From Siphlonurus alternatus (Eukaryota; Arthropoda; Insecta; Ephemeroptera; Siphlonuridae), in NCBI GenBank assembly GCA_949825025.1, contig OX463783.1, positions 11,877,628 to 11,941,627 on the forward strand: DNA of 64,000 bases. The letters run 5' to 3'. This document shows positions 36,541 through 49,758 of the stretch, in pieces. Every line of letters starts with the position of its first letter. Position 1 is the first letter of the stretch. Made by a program: the position numbers and the translations under genes. The notes below the pieces were generated by a model, which had not been told where the DNA came from, searched no databases, and was given only the letters and a program-made list of their open reading frames with translations.

Positions 36541-39500
36541 CCTCTATATAATATATAATAGTGTATTTAGCATTTTGTTTTATTTTTGCTTAGTAATGTC
36601 TATACAATAGCAATTATTGTCAATCATAATTATAAACAAATTATCATTTTTATTGCCAATATAATTTTTGTATACTATTTTTTTTTTAAATAAAAAATAA
36701 CTATTTAATGTTTTTTTTATGTAATCATGCACATGACAACACCTGTTTTACACCATATATATACCAGTCAGCATATACAAGAGTTGCGTGTACTACAGAT
36801 AATGTGTTTAAAACTTAAGCTTTAGTTAGGGGTTGATAATCATGACTCATCCCCCCCCCCCTCTCTCTTTCTTTTCCTTATATATACCTTATACATAAAC
36901 TACACCCTTGTATTTTTTTTTCTGCTCATCATTTTTTAAGCAGGTTTTCTCCCTTAATTTCAAAAAAAGAAGCCGTCGCTTTAACATTTGTGTGTTGCTC
37001 TCTTATAGCACAAACACAGTGCGTGACTGGTTACATCAATGAGTCTTATAGTAGTTACCCCCACCCCCTTTCCTACTACAACCCCCTCTAACCGACACGA
37101 TTGGATAAACCACCCTAAAAAATATATATACTCGAGAAAAAAATAATTATTCATTAATTAATGAACTTTTTTTTATATCACATGTCTGAAACAAATGCTT
37201 TTTTTTTATACTTTATAGCTAAAGGGAATATTTTTATTATATATAGTCTGTTATATATGAAAATATCATGACGTCATTTTAATTAGGTATATTTTTGTAG
37301 GGTGTTGTTTTTAAGAGGGAGAGTATTATATTGTAAAATATTTTGTTGGTGTTTATTATAGGTAAATAATTTTTGTTTTGAAAATAAAAATTGCAATTAA
37401 ATGAAATGATAATGAATCAACTGTTTCAATAGCTGTTTCTTCAGTTACTCCAATACTTAAATTTTATTGAAGTAATTTAAGATTTAATTTAATCCACTAA
37501 TATAATAATAGTAAATAAAAAATAGAAATATTTTCAGAGATACGTATAACGAAAAAAACTAAAAAGCATTATTTAAGAAATGAAAGAATCGCTCATTAAA
37601 AGCTATTTTATTAAAATACCTTTTCCAAAATTTCATATTCCATGTAGATAAAATATTTAATTATTTTTGTACCTTTAATTTTACATATATTTTTTTAGAA
37701 AGTTATAGTTTAAAATGATAATATAATTAAATAGCATATGAAAATTTTAGTTCCTAGTATGAGAACCAACCTCACCTGATATTTAACTAACATTATCCTG
37801 TATAATTACATGTAACATTATATATTATATAATAGTAGTAGTAATCATTAATTGGCTTATTATAATTGACTTAATTGTCGTATAGTCAACTGTCATTATA
37901 TAAGAAAACTCATTATCTAAGTAGAGTATTAAAAACATCTATCTAATCCCCTATATTTAAATATCATGTTATACATGACATTTTTTACTGTAGTGACGTA
38001 GTTATTTAAATTTTATTCCATAATTACTTTTTTTAAGTTCATATTACATTATTACTAATGAAAAAAAGGCTTCATTTTTGTATCATATATTTTTCTTTTT
38101 ATGTTCATTTTAGAATGTTATAATATAGTAAAATAAACTTTATGGTCCTATTTTTGTGATGCTAAAGTACCTAATATAAACATTTACAAATACTCATTTC
38201 TAAAATTCATAATAAAGAGGGATATATTTTTTTTTTTGTTTTTCATGCATACCAAAAGATAGAATTTAATAAGTTTTTGAGATTATTTATTTGACCATCA
38301 GACAGTATATAATATAAAGTCATTTCATATATTGCATAGTTGGCTTGTCAAGTTATTTTTTTGTAAATAAAATGTAAAATATAGCAATCAAGACAAAATA
38401 ATATTGATATAATATTCTTTTAAGATAAATATCATTTTATGCTATAATATTTTATGCCTAAAAATTTTCTAAAATATCAAAACGAGATTATTGGGTTGCC
38501 TACTTACAAGATAACGCTCAGCTGTTTACCTCCTCTCCCTTCCCCTACTGTTGTCATACCGTACGCTTAAAATCATTGAAAAAAGATAATAAAAAAATTA
38601 GAAAAATTGACTTTGTTAATTGCCAGGTATAATTATTTAAGAACACGAAAATGTAGTTTGTGTATTCTTTATAAACTAGCAGATGATATGGAAACGATAT
38701 AAATGTAATAATTGCCGTATATAATTTATAATTATTATTTTTCTATATTTCTCCTCCCCTCACACGCTGCTGATGTAACACAACACTATGGCGTGGCAGG
38801 CTCCTGTGAAGTATGCAATATACATTGCAGTGACATCACGTGGGCCTGGCCTATAGTCTAAAAGCCATGTGAAGCTCTTCATGCCCCCCCCCCCCTCCTT
38901 GTCTTTTGAAACAGGAAAAGTTTTGTTATTAAAAATTTAAAAAATGTATTCAAATCACAATATTTAATTTTTTAACATACTATTTTTAAATACTATTTTT
39001 AAATACTATTTTTTCAAGCGCAGTTAAAAGAGATCTACATTTTTTACAGTAAAATATTTTCTTGCAATGTTAGTATTCCCTAAAGTGTTGGAGACTTGTC
39101 TTAGTTTATACCACTTTCACGCTGCTAGCATGGTCAATTGAACTTGGAGCTAGCTGACCATCCCTCCCCCATTTCTCTCTTTTTTCTCCCCCTCTCTCAC
39201 ACACGAACCCTCTCTCTTTACCCCACCCCAAATCAGCTGACTTCTACTGACCCAAAGAACTCACCACACATGTCGATATTATACGATCAGCTGTTTGTAA
39301 TATGACCTTTTTAACGTAATATATACTTTGATGAATTATATTTTTTGATTACTTAAAATATTCATATTAAATAATTCATAAGATAAGTTGAAAAGGTCGT
39401 AAATTATACTTTAATTTCTTTAAAAAATGACGTGAGTAGAATTAGTTATAATATAATATGACGTTTTTTTAGTTATTATTAAGGTGACATCAATGATATA

Positions 39501-39706
39501 AGCAGTTGACAACGTCGTATCTTATGCTTATTACGTTGAATTTAATGTAAAGGATGTTGGGGAATCTTACAGTCACATACGATTATTGACAATCGATAAG
39601 TTGCTATGTCTTGAGGAAATTCTAGATTCTCTTCTGAAAATAGGGTCTAAAAATAATTGATAAAACGACAGCCTTACCAAAGATTTCCTCGCCTCGTAGT
39701 TTTATG
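36541..39706. other. AT-rich, no gene seen
   Basis: C-runs at 36850 and 38883 and pyrimidine-rich patches at 37055 and 39165-39240; a lone TGACGTCA at 37269. Confidence 0.6.
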
Positions 39707-39758
39707 TAACGACCATTTTATCCTTAAGTTTCCATGGTTCTTTCAGTTAATAAAAATT
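39707..39758 (+). repeat. SINE-core fragment
   Basis: CGACCATTTTATCCTTAAGT then TTCCATGGTTCTTTCAGTTA is a core copy in the same orientation as at 17.1 kb. Confidence 0.5.
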
Positions 39759-41012
39759 AAGAGGCCTGTGAACTCGATTTCAGTAAACATCAGACACCAA
39801 TTAAATTATTGTAATTAATTTAATTCTGCCTACTGTTCTTGATTAAACGTGGGATAATTTTTCAGCTAGTCTCTGAACTACAGGTAAAATCTGGATCACA
39901 AATGGACCATACAAACTAGAGAGATATCTTATTATAATTATATCTGCATGTATTCATAAAATGAAATATAGTTACATACAAAACAATTCATTGCATATAT
40001 TTGTTCATAATAAAATATACATAACAAATTCATTGGCAAACATTTATAATAATAAAAGAATACACCCAAACAACAAACTTGACTTTTGCATGATATGAAA
40101 TCAAATCCCTTTCCATTTATTGTAATCCACATATAACAAGGTTGAACTCTATGGTTGTTTTTTTTTCTCATATATATAGCTATGCAAGCAGGAGGGAAGG
40201 AGTTTACATGAGTATGGTCTACCATCAGAGAGGTTACGTGAGGTGGTCTCTTGCTGCTTGATTAATGATGTAGCGACCCGCTGGTTACCAGCTAGCTATA
40301 TAACGTTGTGTGGGGATCAAGTTGGGGGGGGGGGAGGGAGGGGGGACTTCACTTCAAGTGGCCAGTCCCATAAATCTGATTGTCTATCTTTACCTTTACA
40401 CCCCTCTCTTTGATTTCGTCTTGTCAATATAGACACACTATGCAGCAAAAGGATTTGATAATTTTCTATGTTAAATTGGATTGGATATTTTTTTTATCTG
40501 TTGTTGGGTGGTTTTAATTTTTTTTAAACGTATCTTTTTAAATATTACACACCCTTGTCTATTGTATAAAGACTTGAGGATGATTCTAGAGATGCTTTGA
40601 TTTGACAGATAAAAAAAAATGTTCATAAGTGTCAATTTCATATTAGTTTAGATTAAATAATGATCCTTATAATGGTAAAAAATAAATTTTAACGTAATTT
40701 AATTAAAAAAGTATAATATGCATTTTCTCCTAAAATGTGTTTTGTACATGCTAAGAGGAAAGAGCTGTCACCTTTTTGAGTCCTATATTATTCAATTAAA
40801 TGAAACCTTATTTCATTTTTTTTTAACAAAGTTGTAGTTTTATTCAATTATTAAGCTGATTTGATTCATAATTTGGAATTTCTGTTCATAAACGTTGAAT
40901 AGTGCATGGAAAGTTATGTACTGCAGTACAGATTGGTGAATATTATGTGTTATAATATACTGTTTCAATGTATGTAATTTGACTAACGAATTTCGTTCTT
41001 CTTTTGTTACAG
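39759..41012. other. AT-rich, no gene seen
   Basis: Apart from the G-run at 40.3 kb, nothing recognised; pyrimidine tract at the end leads into the candidate exon. Confidence 0.55.
40322..40346. other. G-run, possible G-quadruplex
   Basis: A run of about 13 G followed by AGGGAGGGGGG forms a G-quadruplex-capable tract. Similar C or G homopolymer runs occur at 36370, 36850, 38883 and 58835. Confidence 0.6.
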
Positions 41013-41056
41013 GCGGTGAGTACTACATTTGATGAGATGGTGTACCTTAGTATTAA
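41013..41056 (+). other. Candidate 44-nt internal exon
   Basis: A strong acceptor (pyrimidine tract then TTTTGTTACAG, ending 41012) and a donor AA|GTGAGTAA (41057) bound 44 nt that read AVSTTFDEMVYLSI in the open frame. An internal GTGAGT at 41016 would leave only GCG between acceptor and donor, resembling a recursive splice point with a 3-nt insert. No gene context is visible within several kb, so it may belong to a host gene with very long introns or be chance. Confidence 0.25.
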
Positions 41057-42300
41057 GTGAGTAACATTATTTTTACAATTGCAAACCCAGTAGGCATTTT
41101 TTTCCCCCCGGCTTTCAAATTTTGCAATTAAAGAGACTTAAAAATGGCGAACAAATTTTACTGAAAGTATTTGATCTATAAAAATTAAAATGTCGAAATT
41201 AGGTGTGTTTTTTGTCGAGTCTGTAACGTGGACAATTTGTAACGAACATTCTCATTGGCCGAACAGGGGCCGAGAATCTCCGAACATATACGACAAAAAT
41301 GTGACTTGATCGTGAGTTATAAAATTAATATTAAATTACGTAAAAGAAATTTAAAAATAATTTTTTCCGTGTAACGTGAATAATTATTTTCTTTTTACAA
41401 CGTTTCTCTTTGTGATTATATTCTACAAAGGATAAAAAAAAAAATATATCACGCCTGGACTTTTAAAAAATAACAAAAGTCATTAGTAACACCCCCGTCG
41501 TCGTAATTTTTTTGTTCTTTGATCTTAAAGCAATATTTGCATATCTGGAAAGATAAAATAATGAATGTTTATATAATTATCAAAGTAATTTTATTCAAAT
41601 CTTTCAAAATAATAATGTCTTTTTTTTTCTTCTTATTATATCACATTATATTTAGATTAGATTTTGAAAAAATTAAAAATAATAAATAGGTTTTGTATAA
41701 TAACAAAGATAATATATAACAATGTTATAATTATTAAAACATTATACTATATTATATTTAAAAAATTGAATATTTTTGTAGCTTAATATAAAAAAAAATT
41801 ATTTAAATTAAGTTGAAGGAGATTCATTTTAAAGATGTAATGTTTAGTAATTATCTACTGTAAATTCTTAATACATTGATTTTTATTATGTCTTGCTATA
41901 AATACACAAACGACTTATCCACATGATATAAAATTAGCATAAGAACAACAATTACTCTTATCTCAAATTCTAATACATAACGTTATACGTTAGAAAATGG
42001 TTATTATAGCGTAGACCCAAGTACGCCGATTTTTTATAATAAAAAAATATACAATCCGTATCTCAACATGATATAATATATAAAAATATGACATAACATA
42101 CTCAAACGATGTTATCTAATTAATCTTGATACTTACGCCATCATCTGTAGAAATTGGTACCACATTTTTGTGTACTATTAAAGTAAGTTAGAATTTAAAG
42201 TACAACATCTCATATTTCTTTTTACTATATTCGTGTTTTTTTTTTACAATCAATATTTATTATTTGAAGCGTATCTAAAATATTGATTTTATTATTTTAG
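41057..42300. other. AT-rich, no gene seen
   Basis: A GC-richer hairpin-like patch at 41250-41285 (CTCATTGGCCGA...GGCCGAGAA); otherwise featureless. Confidence 0.55.
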
Positions 42301-42545
42301 TTAGGGGTACGACAACTTACAAGAAAAAGAGGGTGGAGGATAAGGAGGGGTGTTTTTTAGATAAAATATATAAGAAGAAGTAAGGGTAGAAAAAAATACT
42401 AGAAGGGGGGTGAGTAAGGTGAGGGGTGGTGGAGTTAAAGAATATGAAAGACAGGGTGGGGTGGGGGTGTAAGACATAAAAAAGAATTGGGGGTGAGACT
42501 GTCTGAGGGGGTGGGATATAGTTGAAATTCGTAATGTCACCCCCC
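42301..42545. other. Purine/G-rich tract
   Basis: About 245 bp strongly enriched in A and G on the + strand, with GGGGTGG-type runs (for example GGGTGGGGTGGGGG near 42454-42467). The minus-strand open frame across it is proline/serine low complexity and not a gene. Confidence 0.6.
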
Positions 42546-43621
42546 TCCTTTCTTTTTTTTAAATAAAAAAAAATCCCTTCAAAGTTTTTATTTTTTACCA
42601 GCTGATGTCGCTAAAAGCAAATGTGTGGGGGGTGAGTTTTAAGGGTGGTTGATAGGAGGTAGGGGGATGATATCGATCTGTTAGGCAGAATCACTCGAGG
42701 ACCACAGAGAGTACAATTTTTTTTTACGTCCATACTTGAAAGTTCAGCGCTTTTTTTTTAAATGTATATTTAACACCTTTTTAAAAATAATATATATTTT
42801 TTTAATTAAAAAAATATCGCTCTATTGCTCAAAATTAATTGTTTTTGTCTGTAAATTATTATCTTTTAAATGTAATTTCTTTTTTATTTATTTATATATA
42901 AAATATTTCTACTGGATTTTAATATTCTGTTCAGAAAGAGTGTTTTTTTTTTTTTTTTTTTTTTTTCGTATCACGTCATTGAGTACAAAATCCACCCCTC
43001 ACTTTTTTCGTGTACAAATTTTAGTAGCTACTTTATAATCTGATATACACGAGTTCACTCTGTTTTTTTTATGTTATTTTATTTTCAAAATACTGATATA
43101 TACTGAAAATATTGAATAGTGTATTAGGCAACTGATGTATTCAAGTCTGTGTATCTTTTGGCAGCAGAAAATCAAGATAATCACAGTATATAAATACACT
43201 AAAATATAGTGTAGACAAGTTATTAATAAATCTTCGACATTTTTATATAAATTTCCTATATATGAAATTAAATAAATCTATATTTCGTTTGCCTTATTTT
43301 CGGAGAGAGTATAGTATATAATACGACCAAAAGAGCTTCATGTCTAATCTAAAAATTTGGTAAATTCCATGTATATTTTTTAAACAAATTTGTATGCATA
43401 CAATATATTGATCATTTAAAACGATTAAAGTTTCATAAAATTAAGTTTCCCTATTAAAGTTTCAAATTTTTAGAATATGTAATTAGTGTAAAATACTGAC
43501 AATAAATTATTTATAGCTACAAAATTTCAAACTTAAATATCAGTAAAAATCTCCAGTATAGAAAATCTTTAATTTGCAGCAACTGTAGTGTACCGTATTC
43601 GAAATGTAGATAATGATTAGA
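42546..43621. other. AT-rich, no gene seen
   Basis: Includes a 22-25-T run near 42943-42966. Confidence 0.6.
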
Positions 43622-43650
43622 ATTTTTTTTTTTTTTTTTTTTTTTTTTAC
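43622..43650. repeat. Poly-T tract
   Basis: Nearly 30 consecutive T. Another homopolymer, about 24 A, lies at 52578-52601. Confidence 0.9.
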
Positions 43651-46068
43651 ATTGGGGACGAATGACTATAGCTAGAAGGACGACGCTAGAGTTAAAGAAT
43701 TGTTACTAGAGACTTAAGTTTAGACCTAGCTTACAATCGAAGGAAGGGCGGGATAAAGCGATTGGAACTGATGTTGGGGAGGAATGAATCTGATAGAAAC
43801 TGACTGACTTAAACTTTTACTTTTTCCAATGCAAATGGCCGCGAAGATTCATTACCTTTTTTTGTACAGTTGCAAATTCTAATATGCATATATAATTAAA
43901 ATTCATGTTATTTTAATTATATTATTTATTAATTACCATTTTAAGTGTAAATTTCATATGTTATATTTTATAATTAAAAATTTTACCATACTTACATTGT
44001 TATAAAATATATTGTATAATTTTCTTTTTTTTTTCTATTTTATACAGTATTAAATATAATAAATTTATTCAAATTTTCATTAAATAAATAAAAAAAAAAG
44101 GGGGCATACATGACCAAAATGTGCATGTCAATTGCCCCAAAATACCAACCAACCAAATAAAAAAATGCAAAGTAGGTAGATTTGTATAATAATAATAATA
44201 ATAATATCTCATTATTAATGTATTAATGACGTCATTTTCTCAATATAAGATTCTTTTTTATATATTTTATTTTTTCTTTCTACCTAATTCTCACAAAAGC
44301 AGCTCTCGTGTCTGGTCGATCAATACGTAGAATAGACGATGACGACGAACAGAGAGCACACCACCACCGACTTTTTCTATATACTGTCACACTCAGTCAA
44401 TTCGTCGCATTTGACACCACATAAGTATTTATTATAAATATAACTTATTATACTTCTCTATATCAATATTGATCGAATCATAAATGTACAATGAAAATTA
44501 TCTTGTATGAAATTATTTATATTTAATTTTGGTGCATTGTAGGTGTTAAACTGTATTTTTTAATTTCGTAATTCATAAAATTTTAGATTCGTTATATAAT
44601 TAATTACGAATTTCGTTAAATTGAGGTTTGTTAATTATGAAATTCTAATATAGTTTAAAATAAATTTACATGTTATAAAATTCAAAATTAGATGTATTAC
44701 ATAATTATGATAACACCTACATAGTTTTCTGGGAATAATATAGTAAATTGAGTGAAATATGTAAAAAAATTCTTACCATAAGCGGTGTTTTAAATAGATA
44801 TATTTCCTATTAATGATAATACGATTTAAATATTAATACCTTGTAATATATTTAAAACATAGTTAAAATTTAAAAATATTCAGTTAACAAACTAGCATGC
44901 ATGCTTTAATATGATTAAATTATTTATTTTTTCTAAAAAAAGATAACAAATTGTTTGCATATCCCTAAAGATTTTTTTTTTTTTTTTTTTTTTTTCCTTT
45001 ATATAACATATTATTCGATTTTTATCAAGTTTATAGCTAAACATACTTCTTCACTTTCGATTTAATTTTTGTTTTGTTAAGGGTTGATTGGATATAAAAA
45101 ATGGCGTCTGAATTTTCTTTGAAGAAAGGAAAAAAAACTGTTCAATATTGATCAATATGGATGTGAAAAAAAAAACTCGAAAGAAGAGGGCGAGGGGTGA
45201 ATAGAAAGACGGGGGTAGGGGAGGGTGAGCTAGAAGACTACTCTCCTTTTTTTTTTTCTCGTCTTCTTCAGGGGGGTAAAACGCGACGCCGTGTTTTTAA
45301 ACCGTAATGTCTGTTCGCGTTTAGCTTGAGAAACTATACAATGATTCACAACTTTTAATCATCGATGTTAATTTTTAATTTGGTTGATATCTTCTTAATT
45401 AATTAACATATTTAAATAAAAATTTAATCATAAGATAAATTATGTTATAAAGTATCTTCAATAATAATTTAAGATAATTTATTATGTAAATATTTGATTT
45501 TATGTAAGATTTAAATAATTTGTTGTCGTTCTAGTTACATTTGAATCTGACTTTATATATAAATGCTTTTTCTTTACTCTTTAGGAGAGAGAAGAGTTTT
45601 CTGTTTCTGTTGGTGCAAAAAGATGCCTCTTTCTAGTTTCCACTACTAGAGAAAGACTCGCGCATGTGAAGTGTATACGTCACAATCGTAAAAATCTCCC
45701 CCCCCCCTCCTCCTCATTCCTCCCTTACACCCCCTTTCTCCCCTTTTCTTTTTCTCTCTTTGCCCCTTCATTTCGTCCACCCGCTCTCTCTCTCTCTCGT
45801 CTTTCCCTTAATTTCTTTCCCTCACTCTCGCATTTTTTTTTTTTTTTTCCTTCTTTACCACACACACACCAACCTATTTTCTTATTTATTTATTCGCATC
45901 ATAAAAAATGTTGATTTATTTTTTATTTATACAAGACTAATAATTTATATATTATATATTTTATTGTAACTTTTGGTATACTAAAACAATTCAATTTATA
46001 AGAAAAAAATTATATAAAATGTAACCTGTAATAATTTTAATATACATTTTTTAAAATTTCAGAAGGTT

Positions 46069-46070
<2 letters not shown>
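43651..46070. other. AT-rich with CG and pyrimidine patches
   Basis: CG-containing patch at 44290-44420, a purine tract at 45160-45240 and a C/T-rich tract at 45695-45870. A lone TGACGTCA at 44227. No gene recognised. Confidence 0.55.

Positions 46071-46111
<41 letters not shown>
46071..46111. repeat. (TA)n microsatellite
   Basis: About 40 nt of alternating TA with one interruption, followed by an A-rich stretch. Confidence 0.9.
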
Positions 46112-46113
<2 letters not shown>

Positions 46114-46213
46114 AAAAAATAACGTTTCAATGGTGTAAAAGATTTTTCTATATACCACTCGCTCGCGTCACATTTTAGCTTCTTCTGCTTGCTTAGTCCC
46201 GTGAGATTTTAGC

Positions 46214-46215
<2 letters not shown>

Positions 46216-46262
<47 letters not shown>
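46216..46262. repeat. (GA)n microsatellite
   Basis: About 47 nt of GA repeats, preceded by a CG-containing segment (46146-46210) that could be promoter-like but has no gene beside it. Confidence 0.9.
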
Positions 46263-46265
<3 letters not shown>

Positions 46266-48654
46266 GAGAAAGAGCACTCTGAAAATTTTTCTTCTCGTTG
46301 CTGCATGCCAACATCTTCTTTAAATCCCTCACTCACTCCGCACCATAGTATAAAGATAAACGCAGGTTACTCACATAAGGTCTATGTACTTTATGAATGA
46401 AGTATAAAAAAAAGAGGGGGGCAATCCATACAATAATACTCCTTCATATATACCATGTATATCTTCATAACAACATAATTTACATAAATGTTTCCTGTAT
46501 TTTGGTAACTTATATAAAGAAGCTGTTTTTTTATCATGTTTTTTTTTAAGGATTAAATTTTCAATTGCAGTGTATTGTTATATTTTGAGTTCATTGAGGA
46601 TATCACTGATTGATTGTATAATACCAAAGTCGATACACATCAGTTGTTTACTCCAAAATCTGTGTGGTCCTTACAGTATTGAGTACCTAAAACTTAAGCT
46701 AATACTATATAGTATTATAGTATTTATAGTATTAAGTTCTTCTATCTCTCTTATTTTTTATAAGATTGTTCACGTTTCGCCTTGATATTTATTTATTAAA
46801 TTTATACGTATGATAGTACATAGAAAGTTCAAACATTCTCAAACGCATTTAATTGTATGGTCGATAGAGCTACCGTCGAAGATTTTAGACTTCGATATTT
46901 AAGCACATAATAAACTTTCCGAGATGAATCTTTTACTGCTACCTAGCTACTATACCACCCCCTTCTCCTATATTTTCCTTTTATAATGCAGTCTTGCAGG
47001 TTTGTATAAAAAAAAGTAAAAAATGGAAACTTTTCAAAGTGTGTCGTGTTACCTTTTTTTATTAATACTTTGGACGCGAGGCGTGTTGTACACAAGCTGC
47101 AGGGCGGAGATGAAATGACAGGTACGGGAAATGCAGCCCTCCCTTCTTTATATACTGTATCCAACGTGTGCAACTAAAAATTTGTAAGCAATATCATCAT
47201 AGGAGGTACAAATTTGCATTATATGACAAAAAAAAAAGTTGATTCAAAATGTACTATTTTTTTTATTCTAAAACAATTGAGTAATAAAATTCGTCTTTAT
47301 GTTATACGATAAATTCAAAGTGCTTTGAACCGCGAAGTTCAAGTACATGATACATCAACGAACGTGTTTTGTTTTGTTACCCCTGTAAACTAGATTGTAT
47401 AGGCAACACTCTATACTTGGATATGTTGTATACCAATGTATACTATATATTGCTATATAGATGAATTATATAATGCTCATCTGAAAATTGAAATTAATAT
47501 TTTCGTTAAAATTTATGATATAAGAAATTAAAATTAAAATTTTACAACTGTATAAAATTCTAAAAGAAAATCGAAAAATGCTCAGAATAATATTAATGAT
47601 TTTTTTTAAATGAAATTAAAGATAAATTATTTATATTAAAATAATTTCATTAAAAATATATAATTAAAAAATTGTAATTAATCTACATCATCAAAATTAC
47701 AAGTAATCTCAGTTTTTTAACAAAAGATAAATTCATTTATCATCTATATTCCTTCTTCTTCTTTTTTTTATAATACAAATATAAATAAACAATTCAAGTT
47801 CTTCTTCTTTTTCTCAAGATGATAATTATTTATATCTAAGTATAAGTAGTCTTCTTTTCTTTTCATATATAACAATATATATTTATTAATAATATGATAA
47901 AGTAAAGAAATCCATTAAAATAAATGAAAGAATATAAAAGAGAGAGAGAAAAAAAAAAGTAAACAAAAGAAAAGAAATATTTTATATCTTATACATTACA
48001 AGTGTATAATAACACAGGAATATTGTATTAAGCACTCAGTATATATTCTCTTGTTAATCTCTATACAGTATAAGTATGGAGGGTGGAAAGAGGGAAAAAA
48101 AAAAGTATATAGTGGAAAGAAGAAACTTGTATTGTTTTCTGGTTGTAAGGGCTGAAATGAGAGAGAGAGAGAGAAGGGAGAAAATGATGAGTGTTTTGTA
48201 TTTTTGTGGTGATGAGTTGAAGACTAGAGTAGCTCTGGCAATAATCTGCTAATTTCAACTGATGGATTTTTTGGATAGCAGTAGCAGCAGCTATAGGCGT
48301 ATATAATAAGAAGTGGAAGAAAATGCCATCAACTTGCAAGAAAACTAAGTTTTCTTGTTTTTTTTTCTTGTGGGTCAAAATGGGTCTCTCTTTCTCTCTA
48401 CGTTTTCATACTCTCTTCTCATTTCTCTTATGAGTTAAAAGAGAGAAGACAAAAAAAAAATAATGATACAAGCTTACATACAACAGATACCACACACCAA
48501 AACTGTCACTCCTTTCTTATAAACACTCTTTCTAAAACATTTTCCAAGCTACTATAATAACATTAAGTATAAATCATTAGAAAAATAATTATATTAAACT
48601 AGCTTTATTTTAGTAGCATATGTATTTTATTAGCTAATTAATTTATTCTTGATT
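46263..48654. other. AT-rich, no gene seen
   Basis: Short GA repeats at 47940 and 48155-48178; no coding signal. Confidence 0.6.
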
Positions 48655-48905
48655 GCATTAGAGTGGCAACCATGCCATCATTATAATCCATAACAATTCC
48701 CTTATATTTGTGATTGAGAGAACCATGTAAACTTAAATAAGGATGGTCAGTTAATGATAAAAGATGTCATTCTTGGATGAAGCATGACAGTGCTTTAAAA
48801 AAAAATTGAATATAATTCAATGGTACTTGCATGGGATCGAACTCACGACCATTCTATCCATGCCAATGCTAATACAGTGCATGCCCTTCAGCTATAGCTA
48901 CTTTT
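48655..48905 (-). repeat. SINE of the palindromic-core family (minus strand)
   Basis: Read on the minus strand: A-box-like TAGCTATAGCTG (48900-48889), B-box-like GAGTTCGATCCC (48844-48833), about 45 bp apart as in a tRNA, then GACCATCCTTAT and AAGTTTACATGGTTCTC (core, 48755-48712), then TTATGGATTATAATGATGGC, matching the tail of the 17.0-kb copy. Confidence 0.6.
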
Positions 48906-49664
48906 TATAAAACGTATTTCATTATGATATATTCTAAAGTTAAAGTATCATAATTATAAAGCAGCATATAATCAGAAATCTTGCATAGTTAAAATTGAAT
49001 GCAGGTATGTTCCATATATATGACATTGATTTTACTATATAATAAAGATTTATAAAGTTGATTAAATGTTTCGTATGATGACGTCATTAAATATTAAATG
49101 ATCGTTACTATATATAGATTTTACTTGAATGTACTAGCTGTATATCTGCAAAAGTTAAAGAGAAAAGAAATAATAAGAAAAAAAAATAATAATAATAAAG
49201 AAAGGTGATTATTTGAAAACCTTTAGTGACATCTGCCAAGATATAACGCACAGAAAAGAGAAAAAAAATATATATAAAGAATAAGTTTTTTGTTGTTGTG
49301 TTTGTTTATTATAGAAAAATAAGAAATGAAAACCGTGAAAATGAAAAGAAAAAGAAAATAATATATATCTGTGTGAAAAGAATAATAGCTTTCTTTTTCT
49401 TATAATCAATAAATTTCATGTTTTTGTCATCAACAGAAAAAAAAAACATCGTCATACGTGCAAAAATTTTAACAATTTATTCTTAATTAATGAAAGTAGT
49501 ATGTACATAGAAAAACTATTTATTCTTTACCTATGTGCATATAGTTAAGTTGCATTCTGTATCCTTATATAATATACATATTATTATTGCAATGTCTTGC
49601 TTGCTACTCAAGCATTGAAGATTTTAAGTTTAAGAAATGTACATTGAGTCCATAAAGCCAACGT
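48906..49664. other. AT-rich, no gene seen
   Basis: A lone TGACGTCA at 49079; otherwise featureless. Confidence 0.6.
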
Positions 49665-49758
49665 TAAAAAAAAATTTAGTTGGGAAAATGCCTATATTGA
49701 CCATGTTAAATCCAAAATTTCGGGGGAAGGGGGGCTGCAGCCCCTGTATCCACGCCTG
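49665..49758. mobile_element. Partial copy of the 28.3-kb hAT-like MITE
   Basis: GGGAAAATGCCTATATTGAC and TTAAATCCAAAATTTCGGGG match the right half of the 28.25-28.41-kb element, and the end is TCCACGCCTG, the inverted CAGGCG(T/C)GGA terminus. The left half is missing. Confidence 0.6.

Noticed and set aside
42301..42540. Minus-strand 79-codon P/S/T-rich frame
   Set aside because: Translation of a purine-rich tract; low complexity only.
45666..45969. Two overlapping pyrimidine-tract frames
   Set aside because: Low-complexity C/T sequence; no domain.
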